From Sediminicola sp035798135 (GTDB lineage Bacteria > Bacteroidota > Bacteroidia > Flavobacteriales > Flavobacteriaceae): a stretch of 64,000 nucleotides of DNA. How positions within the stretch are numbered: position 1 is the first letter of the stretch; each line of letters opens with the position of its first letter. Of the stretch, positions 35,673 through 45,332 are shown one piece after another. The translations under genes and the position numbers were made by a program. A model generated the notes under the pieces. It was not told the DNA's origin. It was given only the letters and a program-made list of their open reading frames with translations, and searched no databases. The stretch is taken from the NCBI GenBank assembly GCA_035798135.1, contig JAPFBR010000009.1, forward strand, positions 6,461 to 70,460, read 5' to 3'.

Positions 35673-36623
35673 CTACGACTTTAAATAGGCGAGAACATTT
35701 TTTTCAATACGTAACTGAATATCGGATATGTCTGCCTTAATGAACGTCTCCCCTGTAATATTCTCGTAAAGTTCTATATACCTATCAGATACCGTTGTAA
35801 CATATTTATCGGACATTACAGGCACTTTTTGTCCTTTTAGTCCCTGGAACCCTTCACTGATCAACCACTGTCTCACGAACTCCTTAGAAAGTTGCTTTTG
35901 GGGCTCTTCCTTTTGTTGTCTTTCTTTATAACCGTCAGAATAAAAATAGCGGGAAGAATCGGGGGTATGTATTTCATCTATCAATACTATTTTCCCTTCC
36001 TTGGTCTTGCCAAATTCATATTTAGTATCTACCAGGATCAATCCTCTTTTATCAGCTATTTCGGTGCCTCTTTGAAATAGGTCTCGCGTATATTTTTCAA
36101 GAACAAGATAATCTTCTTCTGCTACAATACCTCGTTTTATAATATCCTCTCTGGAAATATCCTCATCATGATCTCCCATTTCAGCCTTTGTTGCGGGGGT
36201 AATGATTGGTTGTGGAAACTTATCGTTTTCTTTCATACCATCAGGCATTGACACCCCACATAAAATCCTTTTTCCCAGTTTGTATTCCCTAGCTGCATGG
36301 CCCGACATATACCCGCGGATTACCATCTCTACCTTAAAAGGCTCACAGGCATAGCCAACGGCGACATTAGGGTCTGGGGTTGCCAGAAGCCAGTTCGGCA
36401 CAATATCGGCCGTATCTGCCATCATTTTGGTGGCTATCTGATTTAATATCTGTCCTTTGTAGGGAATCCCTTTAGGCATGACCACATCAAAGGCAGAAAG
36501 TCGATCTGTGGCGACCATTACCAAAATATTGTTCTCCAAATGGTATACTTCCCTAACTTTTCCCTCGTAATGACTTTTTTGTCCCGGAAAATTAAAATTT
36601 GTGCCTGTAATGGTATTGCTCAT
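35673..36623 (-). CDS. purC: SAICAR synthetase (phosphoribosylaminoimidazole-succinocarboxamide synthase)
   Basis: 316 residues of the long type seen in Bacteroidota and eukaryote-like lineages. It condenses CAIR with aspartate in purine synthesis. Seen motifs: the nucleotide-binding GKVREVYHLENNILVMVATDRLSAFDV, the VRGYMSGHAAREY block, PIITPATKAEMGDHDEDI, and LILVDTKYEFG then DEIHTPDSSRYF. Length and motif order are complete. The start is 6 bp after the phoH stop codon, so the two are co-transcribed. Confidence 0.97.
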   Translation of the reverse strand: MSNTITGTNFNFPGQKSHYEGKVREVYHLENNILVMVATDRLSAFDVVMPKGIPYKGQILNQIATKMMADTADIVPNWLLATPDPNVAVGYACEPFKVEMVIRGYMSGHAAREYKLGKRILCGVSMPDGMKENDKFPQPIITPATKAEMGDHDEDISREDIIKRGIVAEEDYLVLEKYTRDLFQRGTEIADKRGLILVDTKYEFGKTKEGKIVLIDEIHTPDSSRYFYSDGYKERQQKEEPQKQLSKEFVRQWLISEGFQGLKGQKVPVMSDKYVTTVSDRYIELYENITGETFIKADISDIQLRIEKNVLAYLKS

Positions 36624-36629
36624 TTATAC

Positions 36630-37583
36630 TTAATTTTGATGCTCTATATCTTTATAGGCATCAATTACCTTTTTAACCAAACGGTGACGGATTACATCTT
36701 TGTCGTCCAGATATATTATTCCGATTCCTTCTATATTTTTAAGCACTAAAAGAGCCTCTTTTAAACCAGAGGTAATTCTTCTGGGTAAATCTATTTGTCC
36801 TGGATCCCCTGTTATGACGAACTTGGCATTCTTACCCATCCGGGTCAGAAACATTTTCATTTGCGCGTGGGTGGTATTTTGGGCCTCATCCAAGATCACA
36901 AAGGCATTGTCCAACGTTCTCCCCCGCATAAAGGCCAAGGGTGCTATTTGAATGGTGCCGTTTTCTATAAAATGAGCTAGTTTTTCAGCCGGAATCATGT
37001 CCCGTAGGGCATCATATAAGGGCTGCATGTAGGGATCTAATTTCTCCTTTAAATCTCCGGGCAGAAACCCTAAATTCTCCCCCGCCTCTACTGCAGGTCT
37101 GGTTAAGATGATACGCTTTACTTGCTTTTCCTTTAGCGCTTTTACTGCCAAGGCCACACCGGTATAGGTCTTACCGGTCCCAGCCGGACCTACGGCAAAA
37201 ACCATATCATTTATTTTGGAAGAATCAACCAATTTTTGTTGGTTCAAGGTTTGGGCCTTTATCAACCTTCCACTAACACCATGTAGGAGGACATCGGTAC
37301 TAATTTGGGAAGGTCCCAAGTCCTCTTGTCCATTACTGGCAAGAATTCTTTCAATGACGTTCTCATCTAGCTTGTTGTACTTCGCAAAATGGGCCGTCAT
37401 TTTTTCAAACCGCCTATCAAACTCTTCCAAGAGGTCTTCATCCCCATACACTTTTACCTTACTGCCCCTTGCAACAATCTTCAACTTGGGGAAGTATTTT
37501 TTAAGTAAATCAATGTTCTCATTCTGCTGTCCAAAAAATTCCCTTGGACTAATTTCCGTAAGTTCAATTATAAGTTCGTTCAA
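36630..37583 (-). CDS. PhoH-family ATPase
   Basis: A 317-residue PhoH-like protein (YbeZ/PhoH type). Walker A is GPAGTGKTYTG, Walker B is NAFVILDEAQNT, and motif III region FVITGDPGQIDLPR is also present. The family includes ATPases associated with RNA metabolism and ribosome maturation with YbeY; whether it senses phosphate is not shown here. It is the first gene of the phoH-purC pair and is divergent from the SAM-hydrolase-like gene. Confidence 0.92.
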   Translation of the reverse strand: MNELIIELTEISPREFFGQQNENIDLLKKYFPKLKIVARGSKVKVYGDEDLLEEFDRRFEKMTAHFAKYNKLDENVIERILASNGQEDLGPSQISTDVLLHGVSGRLIKAQTLNQQKLVDSSKINDMVFAVGPAGTGKTYTGVALAVKALKEKQVKRIILTRPAVEAGENLGFLPGDLKEKLDPYMQPLYDALRDMIPAEKLAHFIENGTIQIAPLAFMRGRTLDNAFVILDEAQNTTHAQMKMFLTRMGKNAKFVITGDPGQIDLPRRITSGLKEALLVLKNIEGIGIIYLDDKDVIRHRLVKKVIDAYKDIEHQN

Positions 37584-37710
37584 AGAATATGGATTTAAAA
37601 GTTTATGTCTGTAAAGAAAATTTCCTTTGGCTATTTTTTTGCGTAATTTTGTTTAACAAACTTAAGTAAAAAATCAGTTTGCATTCCTAAAAACATATCA
37701 ACAGTGCTAC

Positions 37711-38541
37711 ATGGCAATCATTACGTTAACAACTGATTTTGGACATAAAGATCATTTTATTGGGGCAATTAAGGGCACTATCTACAGTGAACTCAATGAT
37801 GCCCGGATTGTTGATATTTCGCACTCCATAAGTCCATTCAATATACAGGAATGCGCCTATATTCTTAAAAATTCCTATAAGACTTTCCCCAAAGGAACGA
37901 TACATATAGTTGGTATAGATTCCGAAAAAACACCAGAAAACCAGCATATTGCGGTTTTTGTGGACGGTCATTATTTTATTGTGGCCAACAACGGGGTCCT
38001 AGGATTGATCATCTCAGAAGTTCAACCAGATAAAATTGTAGAAATCAGTTTACCGGATACCGGCCAGACCCCATTTGCAGTAATGGATGTCTTTGTAAAA
38101 GTTGCGTGCCATATTTCGAGGGGAGGCACCTTGGAGGTTGTTGGTAAATTCTTTGATCAACTGCGGGATCTAAAAGAATTTGCTCCAATTGTTTCAGATA
38201 ATTTCAAGACTATCACTGGCCATGTCATATATATTGACAATTATGGCAATGTAGTTTCCAATATACAAAAAAGCCTATTTGAGGCCTACCGAAATGGTCG
38301 AAAATTTGAATTAATGGCCAGGAATAAAAAATTGACAGAGATACACAGAAAGTTTAGTGAAATCATCAATTTTGATCTGGATAAAAATCAAAGAAAAGGC
38401 CCAGGGGATCTTCTGGCCCTCTTTAATTCTTCCGATTATATAGAATTGGCCATCTATAAAAGTGACCTTAATACCGTTGGAGGAGCTTCTACCCTATTAG
38501 GTCTTGACTATAGGGATACCATTACCATAAACTTTATTTAA
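37711..38541 (+). CDS. SAM hydroxide adenosyltransferase-like protein (DUF62)
   Basis: 276 residues. The N-terminus MAIITLTTDFGHKDHFIGAIKG is the family signature (S-adenosylmethionine hydrolysing or halogenating fold). The catalytic His is in KVACHISRG and the Asp in HIVGIDSEKTPEN. The usual PGVGTxRR segment is replaced by SEKTPENQ, so the canonical triad Arg appears to be Asn in an ungapped reading. The C-terminal domain has YIDNYGNVVSNI. It likely acts on SAM in the cytoplasm, but activity is uncertain. Its stop abuts the next gene. Confidence 0.85.
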   Translation: MAIITLTTDFGHKDHFIGAIKGTIYSELNDARIVDISHSISPFNIQECAYILKNSYKTFPKGTIHIVGIDSEKTPENQHIAVFVDGHYFIVANNGVLGLIISEVQPDKIVEISLPDTGQTPFAVMDVFVKVACHISRGGTLEVVGKFFDQLRDLKEFAPIVSDNFKTITGHVIYIDNYGNVVSNIQKSLFEAYRNGRKFELMARNKKLTEIHRKFSEIINFDLDKNQRKGPGDLLALFNSSDYIELAIYKSDLNTVGGASTLLGLDYRDTITINFI

Positions 38542-38838
38542 ATGTTTGTACGAATTGTAAAATTGACCTTTAAAAAAGAAAATATCGCTAGTTTTGAGCA
38601 AATTTTTGAAGAAACAAAAGAAGTGATAAGAAATGTAGAAGGATGTACCTTTTTAGAATTGTTACAGGATAGGAATAATCCTAACATTTTCTTTACCTAT
38701 AGCTTTTGGCAAAAAGAAGAAAATTTGGACAATTATAGAAATTCAGAACTCTTTAAAAATATTTGGGGCAAAACTAAAACACTGTTCGCTGAAAGAGCTG
38801 AAGCTTGGAGTATGGATAAAAAAACAACTTTAAACTGA
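38542..38838 (+). CDS. Antibiotic biosynthesis monooxygenase-fold protein
   Basis: A 98-residue ABM/ferredoxin-like domain: RIVKLTFKKENIASFEQIF, the middle EGCTFLELLQDRNNPNIFFTYSFWQ, and NYRNSELFKNIWGKTKTLF. These small dimeric proteins include quinol monooxygenases and haem degraders; no cofactor residue decides between them. Its ATG follows the preceding TAA without a gap, and gldF begins 10 bp after it, so it lies in the transcript of the SAM-hydrolase-like protein and GldFG. Confidence 0.85.
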   Translation: MFVRIVKLTFKKENIASFEQIFEETKEVIRNVEGCTFLELLQDRNNPNIFFTYSFWQKEENLDNYRNSELFKNIWGKTKTLFAERAEAWSMDKKTTLN

Positions 38839-38848
38839 TCATAACGGG

Positions 38849-39580
38849 ATGTTAGCCATATATAAAAGGGAAATACAAGCGTTTTTCGCATCGTCAATCG
38901 GTTATTTGGTCATTGGGCTCTTTTTGATTATTACAGGCCTATTTCTTTGGGTCTTCAAAGGCCCTTTCAATATTTTTGATTCTGGGTTTGCCGATTTGGA
39001 CAATTTTTTTCTTTTGGCCCCTTGGGTATTTCTTTTTCTGATCCCTGCCATTACCATGAGAAGCTTTTCAGAGGAAATAAAAATGGGCACCTTGGAACTG
39101 CTGTTCATTAAACCTATTGCAATTTCACATACGGTCATCGCTAAATTTTTGGGCACCCTTACTTTGGCCCTAATTGCCATCATACCTACCTTTCTTTATG
39201 TATACAGTGTGTCCCAATTAGGCACTACAGTAGGCAACTTGGACATGGGCATTGTTGTTGGTTCCTATTTTGGACTACTACTTCTAATAGGCAGTTTTAT
39301 CGCCATTGGCCTGTTCACCTCTACCCTGACCGAAAATCAAATCGTCGCTTTTATTTTGGGCGTTGTTCTTTGCTTTTTTCTTTTTTATGGGTTGGAAGGG
39401 GTTGCTACGGTCATCCCCGATGGGCAAATTTCATTATTCTTGGAAAATATAGGGATGAAGGCCCATTATTCGAACATATCCAAAGGGGTACTTGATACCA
39501 GGGATTTCATTTATTTTCTTAGTATTTGTTTATTTTTCCTCTACCTGACGGTGGCACAACTCAAAAATCGGAATAGATAA
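38849..39580 (+). CDS. gldF: Gliding motility ABC permease GldF
   Basis: A 243-residue six-helix ABC-2 permease. The N-terminus MLAIYKREIQAFFASSIGYL is typical of GldF, and the cytoplasmic-loop motif TMRSFSEEIKMGTLELLFIKP is the ABC-2 coupling segment. With GldG and the ATPase GldA (not in the window) it forms the inner-membrane transporter needed for gliding in flavobacteria. The stop overlaps the gldG start by one base. Confidence 0.95.
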   Translation: MLAIYKREIQAFFASSIGYLVIGLFLIITGLFLWVFKGPFNIFDSGFADLDNFFLLAPWVFLFLIPAITMRSFSEEIKMGTLELLFIKPIAISHTVIAKFLGTLTLALIAIIPTFLYVYSVSQLGTTVGNLDMGIVVGSYFGLLLLIGSFIAIGLFTSTLTENQIVAFILGVVLCFFLFYGLEGVATVIPDGQISLFLENIGMKAHYSNISKGVLDTRDFIYFLSICLFFLYLTVAQLKNRNR

Positions 39581-41244
39581 TGAAGAAAACTTTTTTATCT
39601 ATAGGGAAGGTAATTATAGTATTGGTGATCATCAATGTAATCGGCCAGTATCTTTATACCCGTTTTGATCTTACCGAAGACAAAAGGTATACCCTGTCCC
39701 AACCGGCCATCTCTTCCGTACAGGAATTTCAAAATCCGGTAATCATTGATGTTCTTTTGGATGGAAACCTGCCCCCAGAATTCTTAAAACTCAAAGCGGA
39801 GACCCAACAACTTCTGGAAGAATTTGCCTCGGAAAACAACAATATAAAATTCAATTTTGTAAACCCATTGGAAGAGGAAAAAGGATCGGAAAATATTAGT
39901 GAAGAATTGAGGCAATTAGGGCTGACCCCTGCGAATGTTACTATAGAGGAAAACGGTAAAGTGTCCCAAGAAATAGTGTTCCCATGGGCCATGGTCAATT
40001 ATAACAACACCACTATAAAAGTTCCTCTTTTGAAGAATAAATTAGGAGCCAGTACGGAAGAACGCGTAAATAATTCGGTTCAGCATTTAGAGTACGCTTT
40101 TGCCGATGCCTTTGTCAAATTGAATATAAAGGAAAAGAAAAGGGTTGCCATAATCAAAGGAAACGGAGAATTGGAAGATCTCTATATTGCAGATTACCTT
40201 ACAACCATACGCGATTACTACAACATAGGTGCCATTACCCTAGATTCCGTTGCCAGTAACCCCCAGAAGGTCTTGGAGCAACTAAAAAGCTTCGATTTGG
40301 CCATCATTGCCAAACCAACACAAGCGTTTACGGATGCTGAAAAGTATGTTTTGGACCAGTATATTGTGAACGGGGGCAAATCCATATGGTTGATAGATGG
40401 GGTAGCGATGGAACTGGATAGTCTTTTCAATGAAAATGGAAGCGCTTTCGCCCTGGAGCGGAATTTGAACCTCAATGATTTTTTCTTCAAGTACGGGGTT
40501 CGAATCAATCCGGTATTGATCAGCGACCTATATTTTACCCAGATAGTCCTGGCTTCGGGAGAAGGCAATAATGCCGCATATAACCCTGTACCCTGGTATT
40601 ACAACCCCATGGTTTTTTCGAGGAACAACCATCCCATAAACAACAATTTGGAGGCCGTTAGATTTCAGTTTGCCAATAGCATGGACACTTTGTCCAACCC
40701 ATATAAAAAGACCATTTTATATTGGAGTTCTCCCCTTTCAAAGACAGAAGGGGTGCCTAGGGAAATCAATCTCAGTACCACAAATATTCCACCTATAAAG
40801 GAAAGTTACAATAACGGGAATCAGCCTTTGGCGGTATTGATAGAAGGTGAATTTAAATCGGCCTTTTTAAATAGGGTGAAGCCCATTACTTTAAAAGGCG
40901 CAAAGGAAATAGGAAAGGCCAATAAAATGTTGGTCATAGCGGACGGGGACCTTATCAAAAACCAAGTTAGAAATGGAAGACCATTGGAATTGGGATATGA
41001 CAAATGGACAAACAACTATTTTGGAAATAAAGAATTCTTGGTGAATAGTATCAATTACCTTTTGGATGACAACGGACTTATAAACATTAGGAATAAGAAG
41101 GTGGCAATACCCTTTTTGGATGAGAAAAAAATAATGGAGGAAAAAAGTAAATGGCAGTACCTAAACATTGGGCTTCCCGTTGCTTTGATCTTACTTTTCG
41201 GATGGCTTTTCAACGCCTATAGAAAGAAAAAATACGGCACTTAA
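39580..41244 (+). CDS. gldG: Gliding motility ABC transporter substrate-binding-like protein GldG
   Basis: 554 residues with an N-terminal membrane helix (VIIVLVIINVIGQYL), the family opening TRFDLTEDKRYTLSQPA, a long periplasmic part (~30-520) related to the GldG/IFT52 fold (KRVAIIKGNGELEDLYI, WLIDGVAMELDSLF), and a C-terminal helix (YLNIGLPVALILLFGWLFNAY). Partner of GldF. Its start within ATAATGA couples translation to gldF. Confidence 0.95.
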   Translation: MKKTFLSIGKVIIVLVIINVIGQYLYTRFDLTEDKRYTLSQPAISSVQEFQNPVIIDVLLDGNLPPEFLKLKAETQQLLEEFASENNNIKFNFVNPLEEEKGSENISEELRQLGLTPANVTIEENGKVSQEIVFPWAMVNYNNTTIKVPLLKNKLGASTEERVNNSVQHLEYAFADAFVKLNIKEKKRVAIIKGNGELEDLYIADYLTTIRDYYNIGAITLDSVASNPQKVLEQLKSFDLAIIAKPTQAFTDAEKYVLDQYIVNGGKSIWLIDGVAMELDSLFNENGSAFALERNLNLNDFFFKYGVRINPVLISDLYFTQIVLASGEGNNAAYNPVPWYYNPMVFSRNNHPINNNLEAVRFQFANSMDTLSNPYKKTILYWSSPLSKTEGVPREINLSTTNIPPIKESYNNGNQPLAVLIEGEFKSAFLNRVKPITLKGAKEIGKANKMLVIADGDLIKNQVRNGRPLELGYDKWTNNYFGNKEFLVNSINYLLDDNGLINIRNKKVAIPFLDEKKIMEEKSKWQYLNIGLPVALILLFGWLFNAYRKKKYGT

Positions 41245-41255
41245 GTGTTAATAAG

Positions 41256-41291
41256 TTTGTTTTCTTTAAAGGCGCAATTAAAATACCTTTG
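41256..41291 (+). promoter_or_regulatory. Candidate Bacteroidota promoter for dnaN
   Basis: TTTG (41256-41259) and TACCTTTG (41284-41291) match the -33 TTTG and -7 TAnnTTTG boxes, with a slightly long 24-bp spacer. A second perfect -7 box, TATTTTTG, lies just downstream (near 41299). No mapping data; by pattern only. Confidence 0.35.
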
Positions 41292-41406
41292 TTTAAAGTA
41301 TTTTTGAACCCAAAATTCTGGATTGGTAACTGTATTTTGCCCAAAATTGTATATTTTCGGGGGCGTCTTATCAAGATGGGGTTTCGACATTAAAATAATA
41401 TAACCA

Positions 41407-42525
41407 ATGAAATTTATAGTATCCAGTACTTATTTACTTAAACAATTACAGGTTTTGGGAGGGGTGATCAATAATAGTAATACACTTCCCATATTGGATA
41501 ATTTTTTGTTCGATCTTAAACAAAACAAACTTACCGTTTCTGCCTCCGATTTGGAAACAACTATGAGCTCTGTTTTGACCGTAGACTCCGATAGTGTAGG
41601 CACCATTGCTGTTCCTGCCAAACTATTGTTGGAAACCTTAAAGACATTTCCAGAACAACCCTTGACCTTTGTGGTCGAGGATAACAACACGGTGGAAATC
41701 AGTTCCGACCATGGTAAATATGCCTTGGCCTATGCCGATGGGGCAGAATTCCCCAAGGCCGTAGAGCTTTCCAATCCAAGCTCCACAACTATTATTGGTG
41801 ATATTCTGGCAACGGCCATAAATAAAACCATCTTTGCTGCTGGAAATGATGACCTTAGACCTGTGATGAGCGGTGTGTTTTTTCAATTCTCTCCAGAAAA
41901 TCTAACTTTTGTTGCCACGGACGCCCATAAATTGGTAAAGTATCAGCGTGCAGATGTTGCCGCTTCCCAGGTAGCAGAATTCATCATGCCAAAAAAGCCC
42001 TTGAACCTTCTAAAAGGAATATTGGCAGGTAGTGAGACAGATGTTACCATTGAATACAATGAGAGCAATGCTAAATTTACCTTTGATCAAACAGAGCTTA
42101 TCTGTAGATTAATCGATGGGAAGTACCCTAACTATGATGCGGTGATCCCTAAAGAAAACCCCAATAAATTGAGCATCTCAAGAAATCAGTTCTTGAGCTC
42201 TGTAAGAAGGGTTTCCATTTTCTCCAACAAAACTACCCACCAAATACGCTTAAAGATTGCTGGTGCGGAATTAAATATCTCTGCAGAAGATATTGATTAT
42301 AGCAACAAAGCAGAGGAACGCTTGACGTGTTCTTATGCTGGTGATGATATGCAAATTGGTTTCAACTCCCGTTTTCTGATAGAAATGCTCAACAATTTAA
42401 CATCAGATGATGTTTCCCTTGAAATGAGCTTGCCAAACCGTGCAGGGATATTGACTCCTGTGGATGGCCTGGATGAAGGCGAACATGTTACCATGTTGGT
42501 AATGCCTGTTATGTTGAACAGCTAG
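41407..42525 (+). CDS. dnaN: DNA polymerase III beta sliding clamp
   Basis: A 372-residue processivity clamp with three repeated clamp domains: N-terminal (QLQVLGGVINNSNTLPILDNF), middle (VMSGVFFQFSPENLTFVATDAHKL), and C-terminal (EMSLPNRAGILTPVDGLDEGEHVTMLVMPVML). The ending is the usual LVMPV...L clamp terminus. It has its own promoter region (160 bp upstream) and a strong terminator downstream. The neighbours are not dnaA or recF, which is common in Bacteroidota. Confidence 0.98.
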   Translation: MKFIVSSTYLLKQLQVLGGVINNSNTLPILDNFLFDLKQNKLTVSASDLETTMSSVLTVDSDSVGTIAVPAKLLLETLKTFPEQPLTFVVEDNNTVEISSDHGKYALAYADGAEFPKAVELSNPSSTTIIGDILATAINKTIFAAGNDDLRPVMSGVFFQFSPENLTFVATDAHKLVKYQRADVAASQVAEFIMPKKPLNLLKGILAGSETDVTIEYNESNAKFTFDQTELICRLIDGKYPNYDAVIPKENPNKLSISRNQFLSSVRRVSIFSNKTTHQIRLKIAGAELNISAEDIDYSNKAEERLTCSYAGDDMQIGFNSRFLIEMLNNLTSDDVSLEMSLPNRAGILTPVDGLDEGEHVTMLVMPVMLNS

Positions 42526-42543
42526 TATTATACCTTTAAAATT

Positions 42544-42577
42544 AAAAAAAGCCGCATTGACTAATGCGGCTTTTTTT
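42544..42577. terminator. Intrinsic terminator after dnaN
   Basis: Stem GCCGCATT / AATGCGGC, loop GACT, flanked by seven A and seven T, so it works in both directions and also serves the convergent DUF4870 gene. Confidence 0.92.
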
Positions 42578-42596
42578 GTTCCTATATATTCTTGAA

Positions 42597-42935
42597 TTAA
42601 ACGAATTTAAAACTCAAGGGGTAATAAGGGGTTTCCCCATTATTTGCTCTAACCGCATTGATAATTGGAAAAACAAATCCAATGATCCCCACCGCTAAAA
42701 AGCCTAGCAGACCTAGTCCAAAAAATAATATCAATGGAATACTGATAAGGATATAGATGAAGAGGCTAATTTGAAAGTTGATAATGGCCTTTCCATGCTC
42801 ATCCATATTCATAATCTTATCTTTTTGGGTGAGCCATAAAATCAAGGGTACAATAAATCCTCCACAGCCGGTTACCAAATCCAATAATTGGGTCAAATGG
42901 GTTATCACTAAAAGTTGTCTGTTTTCTGCTTGCAT
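42597..42935 (-). CDS. DUF4870 family membrane protein
   Basis: 112 residues from the Met at 42935 (MQAENRQLLV); the longer frame adds ten unlikely residues. Two to three membrane helices: THLTQLLDLVTGCGGFIVPLILWL and SLFIYILISIPLILFFGLGLLGFLAVGIIGFVFPI. The family pattern is completed by KIMNMDEHGKAIINFQISL and the end INAVRANNGETPYYPLSFKF. The function of DUF4870 (Tic20-like) proteins is unknown. Ends against the dnaN terminator. Confidence 0.85.
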   Translation of the reverse strand: MQAENRQLLVITHLTQLLDLVTGCGGFIVPLILWLTQKDKIMNMDEHGKAIINFQISLFIYILISIPLILFFGLGLLGFLAVGIIGFVFPIINAVRANNGETPYYPLSFKFV

Positions 42936-43029
42936 GATTTGATTTTTTATATGATTGATGTACATATAGGACGCATTTTGTGATCAAATGTTACAAGAGA
43001 TTTTGGAAATGCCCTTAATACGCCTGCGA

Positions 43030-43479
43030 TCATAGCTTTTTGCGCAATTTCTGTAGTTTGTCCTTATCCTTATCAATACCCAATTCCAACTTTTTGATTT
43101 TATCCTTTATTTTTACTATAGCAACAGGAGATAACGTTCCCTTACGTTCCCCATTGAATAATTTTTCTTCCAATTTTATTACTTTTCTTTCATCATTGGA
43201 AATAGATTTTTCTTTGGATGCAATACTGCCTTCCAAATTTTTGAGTTTCTTCCTTTCCTTTTCAGCCTTTTTTTTCTCCTTTTCGGCCTTTTCTTTTTCC
43301 TTTTGTGCCTTGGCCTCTTTTCTTTCTGCCGTCTCCACTTTCTTTTTCACGGCTGCGAGTTCCATGGCCTCTTGTTCCATTTTGGCGACACTGTCCATTG
43401 GAATTATAGTTTCTTGTCCATAAATAGTGCAAAAAGATGTAATACACAGGAGTACTAGTACATATTTAAATCGTTTCAT
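43030..43479 (-). CDS. Periplasmic coiled-coil protein
   Basis: 149 residues. Residues 1-21 are a signal peptide (MKRFKYVLVLLCITSFCTIYG). The mature part is nearly continuous coiled coil of Lys/Glu/Ala heptads from ~residue 35 (VKKKVETAERKEAKAQKEKE onward) to the end, broken once at LFNGERKGTLSPVAI. It has no lipobox, so it is predicted to be soluble in the periplasm. I recognise no named family; the highly charged helix resembles TolA-like or spacer proteins only in composition. Confidence 0.72.
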   Translation of the reverse strand: MKRFKYVLVLLCITSFCTIYGQETIIPMDSVAKMEQEAMELAAVKKKVETAERKEAKAQKEKEKAEKEKKKAEKERKKLKNLEGSIASKEKSISNDERKVIKLEEKLFNGERKGTLSPVAIVKIKDKIKKLELGIDKDKDKLQKLRKKL

Positions 43480-43643
43480 GATGCCAAATGTTTAGTGGTT
43501 AGACCTTATTTAAGGTACGAAATATAACTCAATCCAAATTAGAAAGAAAGGGAATTATTCACTGATATAAGGAGGGTAGACAATCTGCCCAAGAAGCCTC
43601 TTATAGTCTCTATTTTCCGTATTTTTGCTCTAAAATTAGGGTT

Positions 43644-45041
43644 ATGATTCCAAATGATACCATAATAGCATTAGCAACCGCCTCAGGTGCAGGAGCCATA
43701 GCGGTCATCCGAGTATCGGGGAAGGATGCGATTGCTATTTCTTCTCCCCTGTTCCGATCTATAAGGGGCAAGGATTTGGCCAATCAAAAAAGCCATACGG
43801 TCCATTTGGGTCATATCATGGATGGGGACCGCACCATAGATGAAGTGTTGGTGACCATATTCAAAGGCCCAAATTCCTACACAGGTGAGCATGTTATTGA
43901 GATTTCTTGTCATGGTTCGCCCTATATACAGCAACAAATAATACAATTATTCCTTAGAAATGGTTGTAGAACGGCAAATGCCGGTGAATACACCCTGCGT
44001 GCCTTTTTAAATGGAAAATTGGATCTGAGTCAGGCCGAAGCAGTTGCCGATCTTATTGCTTCCGACAATGAGGCAAGCCATCAAATTGCCATGCAGCAAA
44101 TGCGCGGTGGATTCAGCAATGAAATAAAAAGACTAAGGGACGAGCTGCTCAACTTTGCATCCTTGATAGAACTGGAACTCGATTTTGCAGAGGAAGATGT
44201 TGAATTTGCAGATAGGAATCAGTTTAAAGCCTTGGTGGACCGCATCCGAGAAGTGCTCAAAAGGCTCATTGATAGTTTTGCGGTGGGTAATGTTATTAAA
44301 AATGGAATACCTGTGGCAATTGTAGGGGAACCCAATGTGGGCAAGTCCACTTTATTAAATGCCCTATTGAACGAGGAGAGGGCCATTGTCAGTGAGGTTG
44401 CCGGAACAACCAGGGATACCATAGAAGATGAGATTTCAATAGGTGGTATGGGTTTTAGATTTATTGACACAGCAGGTATACGGGAAACTATTGATGTAGT
44501 GGAGAGTATAGGAATAAAAAAGACCTTTGAAAAAATTGAACAGGCACAAGTGGTCATTTACCTTGTGGATGGAATTCAAGTGGTGAGTAATGACAATAGG
44601 TTGTCCTTAATTAAGACAGAACTGGAGAAGATCCAGAACAAACACCCTCAAAAGCCATTGCTGTTCATCATAAATAAAGCGGATCAAATAACAGATTCGC
44701 AGCAATCCAAGATTGCAGAAGAATTACCTTCTGCCCTGTTCCTATCTGCCAAAACCGGGAAAGGGATAGAAAGACTTACCACGGAACTTCTAAATTTTGT
44801 TAACACCGGGGCCTTAAAAAACAATGAGACCATCGTCACCAATGCCAGACACTACAATTCGCTCTTGAAAGCTTTGGACGATATTGAGAAAGTAAAGGAA
44901 GGAATAGATTTGGGAATTTCCGGAGACCTCATGGCCATAGATATCCGCCAAGCCCTGTACCATTTTGGTGAAATTACTGGTGAAATCACATCGGACGATC
45001 TCCTAGGGAATATTTTTGCAAATTTCTGTATCGGCAAATAG
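43644..45041 (+). CDS. mnmE: tRNA modification GTPase MnmE
   Basis: 465 residues. The N-terminal formyl-THF-binding domain opens MIPNDTIIALATASGAGAIAVIRVSG. The GTPase domain has P-loop GEPNVGKSTLLNAL, switch region EVAGTTRDTIED, G3 DTAGIRET and G4 NKAD. The protein ends in the catalytic-type CIGK tetrad. With MnmG it makes the cmnm5 modification of wobble U34. A candidate -7 box TATTTTTG is at 43620-43627, 16 bp upstream of the start. Confidence 0.98.
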   Translation: MIPNDTIIALATASGAGAIAVIRVSGKDAIAISSPLFRSIRGKDLANQKSHTVHLGHIMDGDRTIDEVLVTIFKGPNSYTGEHVIEISCHGSPYIQQQIIQLFLRNGCRTANAGEYTLRAFLNGKLDLSQAEAVADLIASDNEASHQIAMQQMRGGFSNEIKRLRDELLNFASLIELELDFAEEDVEFADRNQFKALVDRIREVLKRLIDSFAVGNVIKNGIPVAIVGEPNVGKSTLLNALLNEERAIVSEVAGTTRDTIEDEISIGGMGFRFIDTAGIRETIDVVESIGIKKTFEKIEQAQVVIYLVDGIQVVSNDNRLSLIKTELEKIQNKHPQKPLLFIINKADQITDSQQSKIAEELPSALFLSAKTGKGIERLTTELLNFVNTGALKNNETIVTNARHYNSLLKALDDIEKVKEGIDLGISGDLMAIDIRQALYHFGEITGEITSDDLLGNIFANFCIGK

Positions 45042-45332
45042 ATTAATCCTCTTCTATCATTGCTTATACACTATGTTCTAAGGCATGCCTATCTTCCCAA
45101 ACACTTCATGAACAGTACAAAATTCAAAGATAATTTTTGTAGCAACAAATCTACTCTTTGCAAAAAAATGAATTGGAGAAAGACCATAATACGGAAACCA
45201 TAGAATTTGCTGAAATTGTTTGGGCATAGACACCGCATCAAGTTCCTAAAACTTGGGCATCAAAAGATATAATAGGTATTTAACTTAGTTTGATTAATAT
45301 AAATCTACCCTTTAAGCCTGTCTTTTTAAAAT

